Positions 6,027 through 12,854 of a stretch of 12,854 bases of DNA are shown in pieces. The position numbers and the translations under genes were made by a program. The DNA lies in contig LT649831.1 of the NCBI GenBank assembly GCA_900128395.1, forward strand, positions 1 to 12,854. Direction: 5' to 3'. The notes below the pieces were generated by a model, which was given only the letters and a program-made list of their open reading frames with translations, did no database searches and had not been told where the DNA came from. Position 1 is the stretch's first letter; every line of letters starts with the position of its first letter. This DNA comes from Stramenopiles sp. TOSAG23-2 (taxonomy: Eukaryota > Sar).

Positions 6027-9000
6027 TCAAAAAATCATATTCAAGATAAATTGCATTGCAAATGTAAATGCAGTATTAAACAATTGAATCGTGAACATCG
6101 AAGTCCAAAATTCATCTTTGCCCTCACTTTGTACTAATTGAAACAATTCACATAATGGCGGAAAGCCGGTACTGGCTCCAAAATATAAAACATATGCAAC
6201 TAATCCTGAATAAAATAATAATTTATTCTTCGTCAATGGTTCCATATGTGGTTTGCCACTATAATTAACAAAAAATGAGTTTAAAACCATAGTGCAAGTA
6301 ATTAAAAAGATTCCACTGCTTAAAATATTTGGTTCAAAATCACCATCTCGTTCCATTGTTGCATCATATGGCAACGTATATCGTTTACAATCATTTAAAA
6401 CGTAATATAAAGATGTAAAATTTATAATCGTTTGCCCAACAACAGATAATATTTGCTTCGTTTCAAATATACTTTTTGGAGGTTTCGATTTATCCAAAAC
6501 TTTAGTTGGCTTGCTTAAGCTATTGAAGAAAAACATAAAGGATATAATCAATGCAAAAATTGTAGCTTGTTGGTCTCCTTGCTTAACACCGTGCAAGTAC
6601 AATGCACTTAATGAATATGCAGAAACTAAGCAATTGATACCTAATATCTTGTACATTTGTATCGTCGTTGCTAATGTACTACGCCCATGACAAACTACAT
6701 CAATTACGCAATGAATCGATGAAAATTTTGACGTAAATGGCGCTGCAAGCGATGCATTGCTTAATTTTTGTGCAGTATTGTTCATATTTATTTCCTCTTG
6801 CATTGCTTTTAATCCCCTAGACATGTTATTACTAGTTGGTGACTCTGTTACATTGTTCATAATGCTCACTCCAACATCTGCGCGTTTTAATGCACTGACA
6901 TCGTTGGTACCATCACCGCACATTAATGTTGTCCCAATTTTTTTAAAATAGATAATCAATCGTTCCTTATCAATCGGTGATACACGGGCAAAAACATTTG
7001 CATATTTTGTCGCTTCAATTTTACCATTATTATCTAATTTGGAAAGTGCACTTCCACTTATACACAAAGCATAATTTTTAGAATGGTCATTATGTAATTT
7101 TTCAAACATTTTATGGTCCGTATATTTCATAGTTGCTTGAGCAGGATCGTTGCTATTTACGGATATCCACATTAATTTCTTTGTCGTTTTATCCATTTTC
7201 AATATTAACCAAATTGGATTGGAAGATAAAACTAAACCGCTACGAACCGCAACATCGCATGCGGTATATTCATTATCACCAGTGATCATAATGATACGTT
7301 CCATTGCATCATGTAGATGCAAAAGCGTTTTCTTCGTCTCTTTTTTCAATGGAGATGTCATTACTAGAAAGCCGGGGCAATTTAAATTTTGTTCAACATC
7401 TTCGCGCTTTAAACCATTACAATCGCTTCGACTCGTATTGTCACTCATGTAACGATATCCTAGTGCTAAAACACGTTTACCTTCTTTCGTATGCGTTTCA
7501 AATTGTGTTTTATATATTGCATCTGTCTTTGCATCCCGAGAGGATAATAACGTTTGTATAATTTCCGGAGCGCCCTTTGTAACTATTAAAAATTTTGTTT
7601 TGTTGTTATCCTTCAATGTTACTTTCACGATACATGACATGCGTTTTAATGCCGATGAAAAATTAAAACGTCTAATTATTTTTATAGATTTAATTGTATT
7701 ATTATCATTCGCCAATTGTTTTGAACCGGCTAAAATTTCGCCGTTTTCTTTCAATTTAAAACCGACGCTGCGCAAAATAGATTTTTCCATTGAATCACCA
7801 ACGATTTTACCATTGACATTTGCCAGTCCATGGCAGCTAGCGCATATACACCATGTTTCCACGGACGCTTTGGTTATCTTAATCATAGTTGCAACATCAT
7901 TCTTTCTCTCCTTTACCACAGAAGGAGGTTCTTGTTCTTTTGGTAATGGCAATGGTACGGTACCTTCAACTTTTACTTCATCCGCGGTTAACGTACCAGT
8001 CTTATCAAAACAACAAATGGTAACAAATCCAGCGTATGGTATTCTCCATTGTTCGGAGACAAAAATTTTAATTCGTTGCAAAGATGCAATGGATGTAGTA
8101 ATGTTCAAAGATAATTGCATAGGCAATTCTGGTGGAATCACGTTTGTAACTATTACAATACAATGTAAAAATAGTTTCCATCGATTGCCATAGCGATCAT
8201 TTAAACTATGTATCATAACATGGCGTGAAGCAAGAATTGCGAAAAACAACAATACTAATAAAAATTTGATAGTGTCAAAATCAATCTCTGCATTTGTATC
8301 GCTATGGAAAAAAATACTACGCATGATTTCTCCTTCTTTTGTCATAAATCCAGTACGTATGCAATATGCTACACAACGATCTTTTAATAATTTATTACGT
8401 TTCTTTGGTGCATCTGTTTTCACGCTACTACCATTCTCATTACTATTACTGTTATTTAAATTGTTTTTTGGGCAACGTGTTATTGTCGTACCAGCATACA
8501 ATGTATGATTGGATGATGTTGCATTATTACTACTTGTTGTAAAATCACATGGTGTCTTCCATTTATAATCGGATTCTCCCGTAAGCATTGCTTCATTTAC
8601 AAGTACACTACCATTCAATAATACAGCATCACATGGAAATGTTTTATTATTACTATTATTTCCACCATTACTACTATTATCAGTTAGATTATCGTTACCT
8701 TTGTTATTATTATTATTGAAAAATGTTTTTTTCACATCAATTAAATCTCCAGGTAATATATGATGGCTACTTATATCTACCCATGTATTGTTTCGATATA
8801 CACATACTTTATATGGATCTTTTAACATTTGTTCCATTTCTTGAAACCCACGATAACGTTGTATGCTAACAGTCATTTCAAATATCAATATCATTGCAAG
8901 CGTAACCAATGAATAGTACCAATATTCATCCAATGCCCATAACGATACACAAAACACTTGAAAAATGAAAAATGGCGATAGTAATTGTCCAAATAAAACA

Positions 9001-9716
9001 TTTAAATATGGACGTTTTGGTACACTATATTTATTTGGACCAAAATCTTTTTGCAATGGTTTGACTTTGTTATCGGATAAGCCATTATAATTAGATAATA
9101 GGCTTGTCAAATTTAAACTTTGAATCACTTTGTCATTATTAATAGGTTGAAACATTTCCATTTCAATTTTATTAAATTTATTATTGCTTGTACGTGTATA
9201 TTTTTGTTTTTGATGGAAAAAAAATTGTTCCTCCACCACTGTTTCCTCGTTATCAACTGCGGTGATGATAGTATTATATATTGTACATATCATTTTATTG
9301 CCTTTATTTGGTGGTGGTGTAATCAATACATGTGTACCTCTTTTCAAAATCTTTTCGCTCTTGTCTTTATTATTATTATCACCACAATAACGATATCCAA
9401 TAATTGCATCAAACTCCACTGACCACATTCTAATTAAAAATGTAAATAAATGAATAATACAAAATGTAACCATAACACCCATAACTTGATATTTATTTGG
9501 AAATGCAATAGCCAAGTATCCTTCGTCGTTTAATACAGCAATATAATATATAATCACTAAAATAATATCCACAACAACAAATGGAAATACATCTAAACGT
9601 AATAATGTCGGACGTTGTTCCAATATTTTAATAGATATTTTATTATTTAATAATTCATTAATTTTCGTCAATTCCACCGCATCATTAACTGGATTTTTAT
9701 TAATTGTTTCTACCAT
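6027..9716 (-). CDS. P5A-type P-type ATPase (Spf1/ATP13A1 family), ER transmembrane-helix dislocase
   Basis: This 1229-aa single-exon ORF, ATG at 9714-9716, matches the length of yeast Spf1 and human ATP13A1 (about 1200 aa). Extra N-terminal membrane segments typical of P5 pumps lie at about 41-61 and 77-96. Core motifs are intact: actuator TGES (379-382), M4 signature PPELP (528-532) as in P5A pumps, phosphorylation site DKTGT (Asp571), nucleotide-domain KGAPE (714-718), TGDN (812-815), and hinge GDGTNDV (934-940). Six hydrophobic segments follow from about 1020. The family acts in the ER membrane and removes mistargeted or misinserted transmembrane helices, such as mitochondrial tail anchors. 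Asn/Ser-rich low-complexity inserts lie at about 332-358, 395-404 and 418-431, inside and just after the actuator domain. The 3' end has a decayed duplicate downstream. The family assignment is secure; the cellular role is inferred from characterised relatives. Confidence 0.97.
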   Translation of the reverse strand: MVETINKNPVNDAVELTKINELLNNKISIKILEQRPTLLRLDVFPFVVVDIILVIIYYIAVLNDEGYLAIAFPNKYQVMGVMVTFCIIHLFTFLIRMWSVEFDAIIGYRYCGDNNNKDKSEKILKRGTHVLITPPPNKGNKMICTIYNTIITAVDNEETVVEEQFFFHQKQKYTRTSNNKFNKIEMEMFQPINNDKVIQSLNLTSLLSNYNGLSDNKVKPLQKDFGPNKYSVPKRPYLNVLFGQLLSPFFIFQVFCVSLWALDEYWYYSLVTLAMILIFEMTVSIQRYRGFQEMEQMLKDPYKVCVYRNNTWVDISSHHILPGDLIDVKKTFFNNNNNKGNDNLTDNSSNGGNNSNNKTFPCDAVLLNGSVLVNEAMLTGESDYKWKTPCDFTTSSNNATSSNHTLYAGTTITRCPKNNLNNSNSNENGSSVKTDAPKKRNKLLKDRCVAYCIRTGFMTKEGEIMRSIFFHSDTNAEIDFDTIKFLLVLLFFAILASRHVMIHSLNDRYGNRWKLFLHCIVIVTNVIPPELPMQLSLNITTSIASLQRIKIFVSEQWRIPYAGFVTICCFDKTGTLTADEVKVEGTVPLPLPKEQEPPSVVKERKNDVATMIKITKASVETWCICASCHGLANVNGKIVGDSMEKSILRSVGFKLKENGEILAGSKQLANDNNTIKSIKIIRRFNFSSALKRMSCIVKVTLKDNNKTKFLIVTKGAPEIIQTLLSSRDAKTDAIYKTQFETHTKEGKRVLALGYRYMSDNTSRSDCNGLKREDVEQNLNCPGFLVMTSPLKKETKKTLLHLHDAMERIIMITGDNEYTACDVAVRSGLVLSSNPIWLILKMDKTTKKLMWISVNSNDPAQATMKYTDHKMFEKLHNDHSKNYALCISGSALSKLDNNGKIEATKYANVFARVSPIDKERLIIYFKKIGTTLMCGDGTNDVSALKRADVGVSIMNNVTESPTSNNMSRGLKAMQEEINMNNTAQKLSNASLAAPFTSKFSSIHCVIDVVCHGRSTLATTIQMYKILGINCLVSAYSLSALYLHGVKQGDQQATIFALIISFMFFFNSLSKPTKVLDKSKPPKSIFETKQILSVVGQTIINFTSLYYVLNDCKRYTLPYDATMERDGDFEPNILSSGIFLITCTMVLNSFFVNYSGKPHMEPLTKNKLLFYSGLVAYVLYFGASTGFPPLCELFQLVQSEGKDEFWTSMFTIQLFNTAFTFAMQFILNMIF

Positions 9717-10228
9717 TTTTTTTTTATAAATAAGAACTTTTTGGTTTTTTTTTTGTAAAAGTTATATTTATATGTATGTATAAAACAAACAAGATAAAAT
9801 TAATAAAAACAAAACACAATTTAACGCTTGCCCTGAAGAAACAATCGATATATTACGAATAAGAAACAACTATATAGTAGAATGCATTCCCAAGAATCTC
9901 GTTTTTTTGTAATCCATAGTACTATGCCAGTATGTATTACCTGTAATATCTAATTTTGTGGTTTAATTATTTGTTGGTGACATAAATTATTGGTGCGCCT
10001 TCATTCATTTTCCATATCTACCTATCAAATGACAAAAAGTCTATACTTGAACGGGAAAGAATGATATAGAATATATCAAGAGAAAATGCTCATCGATTTC
10101 CCCTGAAATTACAGTACTTTAAGGTAGAAGTCCAGGGAAGGTTTAGGTTAAAAGTGAAAATATTAAAAAAAAAAAAAATGAAAATACCAATGTGGAGGTT
10201 TTTATATATAATAGTAAATATACATTGT
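9717..10228. other. Intergenic region upstream of the P5A ATPase
   Basis: No gene is seen. The ATPase-proximal end is T-rich on the plus strand, so the message leader is A-rich just before its ATG. A 14-base A run occurs at about 10166-10179, beyond the stop of the 187-aa gene. It should contain the ATPase promoter and the 3' UTR of the 187-aa gene; no clear motif can be assigned. Confidence 0.6.
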
Positions 10229-10792
10229 TTACGATTTTGATTTCTCCCAAACATTTCCCGCTTTGATTGATTTCGACTCTTTCTTTTTTGATAAATCACT
10301 AGCATCGCGTTGTTCTGGTGTTACTTTGACTCGTGTATCTAATTCTTTCTCCTTTTTCTTTTTTCGTATCCCTTCTAACCATTCATCAATAATTGTTGTA
10401 TCTACATTTGCAACTGTAAGCGACTTGAATTCGCCAGAATTACCGGTTTCTACATTAAGTTTCTCACTTAATGTTTGATCAATAGCACAATATATATCAT
10501 AGCTTGTTTCAGATTGTAAATTTCCAATTGTATAAATTGCCTTTTTGTCTCCATTTATTGTATAATTTAATGTCGAAACAAGGTTAAATAAATTATCATT
10601 AATATCTTGAACTTGTGTACCCTCGCGAAAGGCTGCACACTTAATACTATAACTATTTTGCAGTTCATCTATTTCTACTGTAATCGAAGTAGCCGTATCT
10701 TCTCTCTTCCGTAGCTTAATTGCTTGGATATTCACAACATATAACAATAACATGCATATGTTGATTATTATGATTAAAATTGAAGATCTCAT
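10229..10792 (-). CDS. Secreted or membrane-anchored protein with fibronectin-III-like domain (187 aa)
   Basis: The ORF has an ATG at 10790-10792 in an A-rich context and a TAA stop. Residues 5-24 form a strong hydrophobic signal peptide or anchor (ILIIIINICMLLLYVV). Residues about 34-127 look like a fibronectin type III beta-sandwich: SITVEIDE, YSIKCAAF, then the diagnostic IGNLQSETSYDIYCAI (the L-x-x-x-T-x-Y pattern at the E/F strands), and a closing strand near EFKSLTV. C52 and C102 could form a disulfide. NYT at 76-78 is a possible N-glycosylation site. The tail (143-187) is highly charged and Lys-rich. FN3 domains mediate extracellular or protein-protein binding; no partner can be inferred. 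It lies upstream of, and on the same strand as, the ATPase, separated by about 510 bases, so it is an independent gene. The ORF is firm, the fold moderately so. Confidence 0.75.
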   Translation of the reverse strand: MRSSILIIIINICMLLLYVVNIQAIKLRKREDTATSITVEIDELQNSYSIKCAAFREGTQVQDINDNLFNLVSTLNYTINGDKKAIYTIGNLQSETSYDIYCAIDQTLSEKLNVETGNSGEFKSLTVANVDTTIIDEWLEGIRKKKKEKELDTRVKVTPEQRDASDLSKKKESKSIKAGNVWEKSKS

Positions 10793-11514
10793 TTTTATCT
10801 ATCTTAAAAAAATAATATTCGTATGTAGGATGTATGTGTGATATATATATTGTAATATTAAATGAATACGTTTAATATTGCAATGTTTTAATTGGTTTTG
10901 TTATATAATAATTAAATAATGTCAATTCAATATTGGTTTATATAATGAATGATCTACACTTTTCGAACGATTCCTTTTCTTTTTTGTATTTTGCACATGT
11001 GTGTCGTCTATAATTCTATGTTTCCTTCTTTTTGTGCATTTTAAAGAGCTTTCGTCACATGTTCTTCATCATCATACATAATTGTTAGTGCTGTGTAGCA
11101 CTAATTAGTAGACAATTAGACTAATAAACGTTTTAACTTTAACTGACCGGCTGACCGGCAACAATCTCGAAATTAGTATAACAATTTAGTATACAATATC
11201 GTATTTTGATAGGAAAGGAATTGGGCACACTTTATCAGTTTTCTTCGGTTTTATACCACCTGTTGTGTTGGTGGTGAACTGGTTGGACAAAATATATATT
11301 TTTAGAATACTAATTCAACAGACGACTGCTCTCTCTTTCTTGCCTAACCTACTGTAACGCAGACTAAAAAAAGATACAATGTTTTTTATTTATATAAGAA
11401 AACCTTAAATAATGGCTCGGGACACTCAAGAAACAAATAGAAGAAAGAATATAATAATACAAAATTAAAATACATTCTCTTACTCTTTTACATAGAGTTT
11501 CACTTGTATATAGC
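10793..11514. other. Intergenic region 5' of the FN3-like gene
   Basis: No gene is seen. It should include the promoter of the 187-aa gene. Visible features are an 8-bp perfect hairpin with outer repeats (11080-11117), a tandem GACCGGC(T/A) doublet at about 11144-11159, ATTAGTATA/TTTAGTATA motifs at 11168-11190, and otherwise unpatterned AT-rich sequence. Confidence 0.6.
11080..11117. other. Nested hairpin TTAGTGCT/AGCACTAA within AATTGT/ACAATT
   Basis: Perfect 8-bp arms at 11085-11092 and 11097-11104 enclose a four-base loop GTGT. An outer AATTGT (11080-11085) and ACAATT (11112-11117) add a second, overlapping inverted pair. It may be a cruciform, a binding site, or chance in AT-rich DNA; the GC-containing inner stem makes chance somewhat less likely. 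Confidence 0.45.
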
Positions 11515-11797
11515 ATGCAAGCGGGCAAGCCTTACCACCCCCACACCCAGAAAACCATCATGTAAGGAATGTGCCTCCGGGAAGTACAACCCAAATAAAG
11601 CATCAATAAGTGCTAGTTCATGTACGAATTGTGTTGCTGGAAAATACTCTGGAATCAGTGGCGCAACTACATCTGGCCAGTGCACGGATTGTACCGCTCT
11701 GGTAAAGCTTCTAGTTCTCCTGGTGCAATATCCATCAATGCTTGCAATCCATGTGTCGCTGGAAAATATTCAAATACTGCTAGGACAACATGCCTAT
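11515..11797 (+). pseudogene. Frameshifted remnant of an ephrin-receptor-like (GCC2/GCC3) Cys-repeat gene
   Basis: One frame encodes CKECASGKYNPNKASISASS and then CTNCVAGKYSGISGATTSGQ-CTDCTA; after about 11697 the homology continues in another frame as GKASSSPGAISINACNPCVAGKYSNTARTTC. The units follow the CxxCxxGKYS...G pattern of the Ephrin_rec_like family, found in large extracellular proteins of many protists. The switch coincides with an extra CT dinucleotide in GCTCTGGTAAA where the other units read C-x-A-G-K. There is no ATG start or signal peptide upstream, a weak AGKPYH-like unit just upstream is in yet another frame, and the repeats stop abruptly after position 11797. The block is less AT-rich than its surroundings. 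I infer a decayed gene fragment. An exon of a spliced gene or a sequencing error is possible; the G|GTAAAG at the break resembles a donor site but offers no acceptor restoring the frame nearby. Confidence 0.65.
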
Positions 11798-11900
11798 TTA
11801 CCATTTTATTCATACGCATTTTCACATTTTACTCTATCTCTCATAATATGCTACTCCTCCAAAAAAAAAATAGAGAATACAGATCACATTGATAAATATA

Positions 11901-11939
11901 ATATATGATTATGATATATATATATCAATAATCATATAT
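11901..11939. terminator. 39-nt near-perfect palindrome downstream of the 143-aa gene
   Basis: Perfect 12-base arms, ATATATGATTAT and ATAATCATATAT, enclose a self-complementary GATATATATATATC plus one unpaired A. It starts 18 bases beyond the stop codon of the minus-strand six-Cys gene, so it would lie in its 3' UTR and could form a long hairpin affecting 3' end formation or mRNA stability. The palindrome is seen; the role is a guess. Confidence 0.45.
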
Positions 11940-11956
11940 AACGATTATTATTATAT

Positions 11957-12388
11957 TCAACCCATTACACAATCATCCAACGTATCTTCATAACAGAACG
12001 ATACGGACATCGTGGTAGCAGTTGAAGACATTAATGCTGTTGATGCACATTTGCCATTTGAATGCTGGAAAGAGTACGCTTGTATACCTTCCATGTCAGT
12101 ATTTGTCATGATAGCATAGCCACCACCCTTGTCGCCAACATAGGATGCATATGCTGCACTTCCTTCAGTCATTGTGCCGAAATTTTGAACATAAGTTTGA
12201 TTAAAATTTCCCCATACTTTCATACCTTTGCATTCGTAGTTCATTACGATTGCGCCATGGGTATCGGTTGGTTGCGTTTTTGCCATAACGCAGGCATTTG
12301 TGTCTACAGTAACGCTCTCACAGGTAGGTGCTGCATTGGTTGTTGCAATTAAAGCAACCGCAATTAAAAAAAGTACTGTTGTTTTCAT
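11957..12388 (-). CDS. Small secreted six-cysteine protein (143 aa)
   Basis: The start is the ATG at 12386-12388 (context AACAATGAAA), because the protein then begins with a classic signal peptide, MKTTVLFLIAVALIATTNA, with likely cleavage after residue 19. The in-frame sequence upstream has no ATG before a stop. The mature part is about 124 residues with six cysteines (C23, C33, C53, C114, C132, C140), compatible with three disulfides. It also has Gly- and aromatic-rich strands (KVWGNFNQTYVQNFG, AYASYVGDKGGGYAI) that suggest a small beta-rich domain. N63-Q-T is a possible N-glycosylation site. The stop is TGA. I recognise no family. Extracellular location is well supported, function unknown. 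A 39-nt palindrome lies just past the stop. Confidence 0.8.
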   Translation of the reverse strand: MKTTVLFLIAVALIATTNAAPTCESVTVDTNACVMAKTQPTDTHGAIVMNYECKGMKVWGNFNQTYVQNFGTMTEGSAAYASYVGDKGGGYAIMTNTDMEGIQAYSFQHSNGKCASTALMSSTATTMSVSFCYEDTLDDCVMG

Positions 12389-12637
12389 TGTTTTCAATTT
12401 AAATTCAGGGTTGTATATTATTCTTTTTAAATTTTGTAATAGATATATAGTATTATTCAAAAAAAATTCAACACAAACGTTTCTTTTTATTTGTGTTAAA
12501 GTTTATATAATATAATGAACGATAATAATATTGTTTATTTGTTTATATATGTTTTTTTTGTTTATATTTTCTTTTTTTGTTTATGTCTAACACCTACTAA
12601 GTGGCTAAAAATATTAAATATATAATAATAGTAGGTA
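12389..12637. promoter_or_regulatory. Upstream region of the six-Cys secreted gene
   Basis: This AT-rich region has repeated TTTGTTTAT motifs on the plus strand (about 12508-12584) and an inverted pair ACCTACTA (12592-12599) / TAGTAGGT (12629-12636) separated by 29 bases. It must hold at least part of the promoter of the minus-strand gene starting at 12388. No specific core promoter can be assigned. Confidence 0.4.
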
Positions 12638-12841
12638 TTACAGTATTATATTATTCGGGAGGAAAAAAAGAGAAGATTCAAATTGTAGGTGGTTATGGTG
12701 AACGACGCGTGCTGTGGCGTGCTGGGCGTGCCAGCGTGCTGGCGTGCCCAATTCTGTGATTCGTGATTCTGCGTTAGTCGGCTGAGGTATGTAGAGATCT
12801 TGCTGTGTCCATGCTAAATTTGGCGGATCATCACAATTCAT
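12638..12841 (-). CDS. Doubtful small ORF (67 aa) over a GC-rich block
   Basis: An ATG at 12839-12841, preceded by an in-frame TAG (12845-12847), opens 67 codons ending in TAA. The first 30 residues (MNCDDPPNLAWTQQDLYIPQ onward) have coding-like composition. The middle (ARWHAQHATARVVHHN) is translation of the GCGTGC repeat block, and the tail reads into AT-rich DNA. There is no signal peptide, domain or recognisable homology. It could be a small gene, the first exon of a spliced gene, or spurious. Confidence 0.22.
   Translation of the reverse strand: MNCDDPPNLAWTQQDLYIPQPTNAESRITELGTPARWHAQHATARVVHHNHLQFESSLFFLPNNIIL
12707..12747. repeat. Five GCGTGC hexamers in a GC-rich island
   Basis: GCGTGC occurs at 12707, 12717, 12726, 12734 and 12742, spaced 10, 9, 8 and 8 bases apart. 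A GTGATTC doublet follows nearby (about 12756-12770). The block is sharply GC-rich compared with the rest of the window. It may be a short degenerate tandem repeat or a cluster of protein-binding sites. Confidence 0.75.
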
Positions 12842-12854
12842 ACTCTAAGAAGGC

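Noticed and set aside
7600-8193. 197-codon plus-strand ORF opposite the ATPase
   Set aside because: It is antisense to the nucleotide-binding and phosphorylation-domain coding sequence, which is highly conserved; the plus-strand reading has no recognisable domain.
10090-10305. 71-codon minus-strand ORF overlapping the end of the FN3-like gene
   Set aside because: It overlaps the real gene in another frame and is dominated by poly-Phe/Ile from A/T runs.
11140-11230. Possible tRNA near the GACCGGC doublet
   Set aside because: No consistent acceptor/T-arm pairing or GTTCGA-type T-loop could be found.
2785-11355. Shared short strings (CAGACGAC and ACAGTAGGTTA) near 2790 and 11320-11350
   Set aside because: The matches are 8 and 11 bases, in different relative orientations; such matches are expected by chance between two intergenic regions of this window.
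11500-11685. 61-codon minus-strand ORF opposite the Cys-repeat remnant
   Set aside because: It mirrors the recognisable CxxCxxGKYS repeats on the plus strand; no independent support.
11702-11714. Tiny intron (GTAAAG...CTAG) at the Cys-repeat frame break
   Set aside because: Removing these 13 bases does not restore the downstream repeat frame, and the length is below any usual intron.
12389-12460. 24-residue N-terminal extension of the six-Cys protein from a TTG codon
   Set aside because: A eukaryotic gene would start at ATG, and the ATG at 12388 places a textbook signal peptide at the N-terminus.

Overview
The window looks like nuclear DNA of an AT-rich, intron-poor unicellular eukaryote. 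It carries a full-length P5A-type (Spf1/ATP13A1) ATPase, a pump class known only from eukaryotes, several single-exon genes with ER signal peptides, long AT-rich intergenic regions with TA microsatellites, and A-rich start contexts. TAA, TAG and TGA all act as stops, and none interrupts the long ORFs, so the ciliate-type stop reassignments are unlikely. Short 'IP-NG-KAGD' repeats fused to an enzyme and ephrin-receptor-like Cys repeats are common in microalgal and other protist proteomes. They hint at a stramenopile-like, haptophyte or rhizarian protist, but I cannot fix the lineage from sequence alone.

Layout from left to right: (1) 1-784, minus strand: 5' part of a membrane-anchored serine hydrolase of the beta-lactamase/penicillin-binding fold, cut by the window edge. 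(2) 785-1462: intergenic, with TA microsatellites and a strong 233-bp foldback (MITE-like) element. (3) 1463-2407, minus: 314-aa protein with a ZZ-like zinc-binding module. (4) 2408-3570: repeat-rich intergenic region with an 80-bp-spaced direct duplication and a four-copy minisatellite whose units combine a hairpin-forming dyad and a 12-bp palindrome. (5) 3571-5592, plus: 673-aa secreted Cys-rich protein of unknown family. (6) 5593-6026: convergent 3' region containing a decayed duplicate of the ATPase 3' end. (7) 6027-9716, minus: P5A ATPase. (8) 10229-10792, minus: 187-aa secreted protein with a fibronectin-III-like domain. (9) About 11515-11797, plus: frameshifted remnant of a Cys-repeat gene. 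(10) 11957-12388, minus: 143-aa secreted six-cysteine protein. (11) 12638-12841: doubtful small ORF over a GC-rich block of GCGTGC repeats.

There is no operon logic. Several products (673, 187 and 143 aa, and the hydrolase ectodomain) are predicted to enter the secretory pathway, and the P5A ATPase is an ER membrane-protein quality-control factor, but nothing in the sequence links them functionally. The most unusual items are the unrecognised 673-aa secreted protein, the dyad-bearing minisatellite upstream of it, the foldback element, the partial duplication of the ATPase tail, and the hydrolase fusion. I see no CRISPR array, tRNA, rRNA or intact transposase gene.
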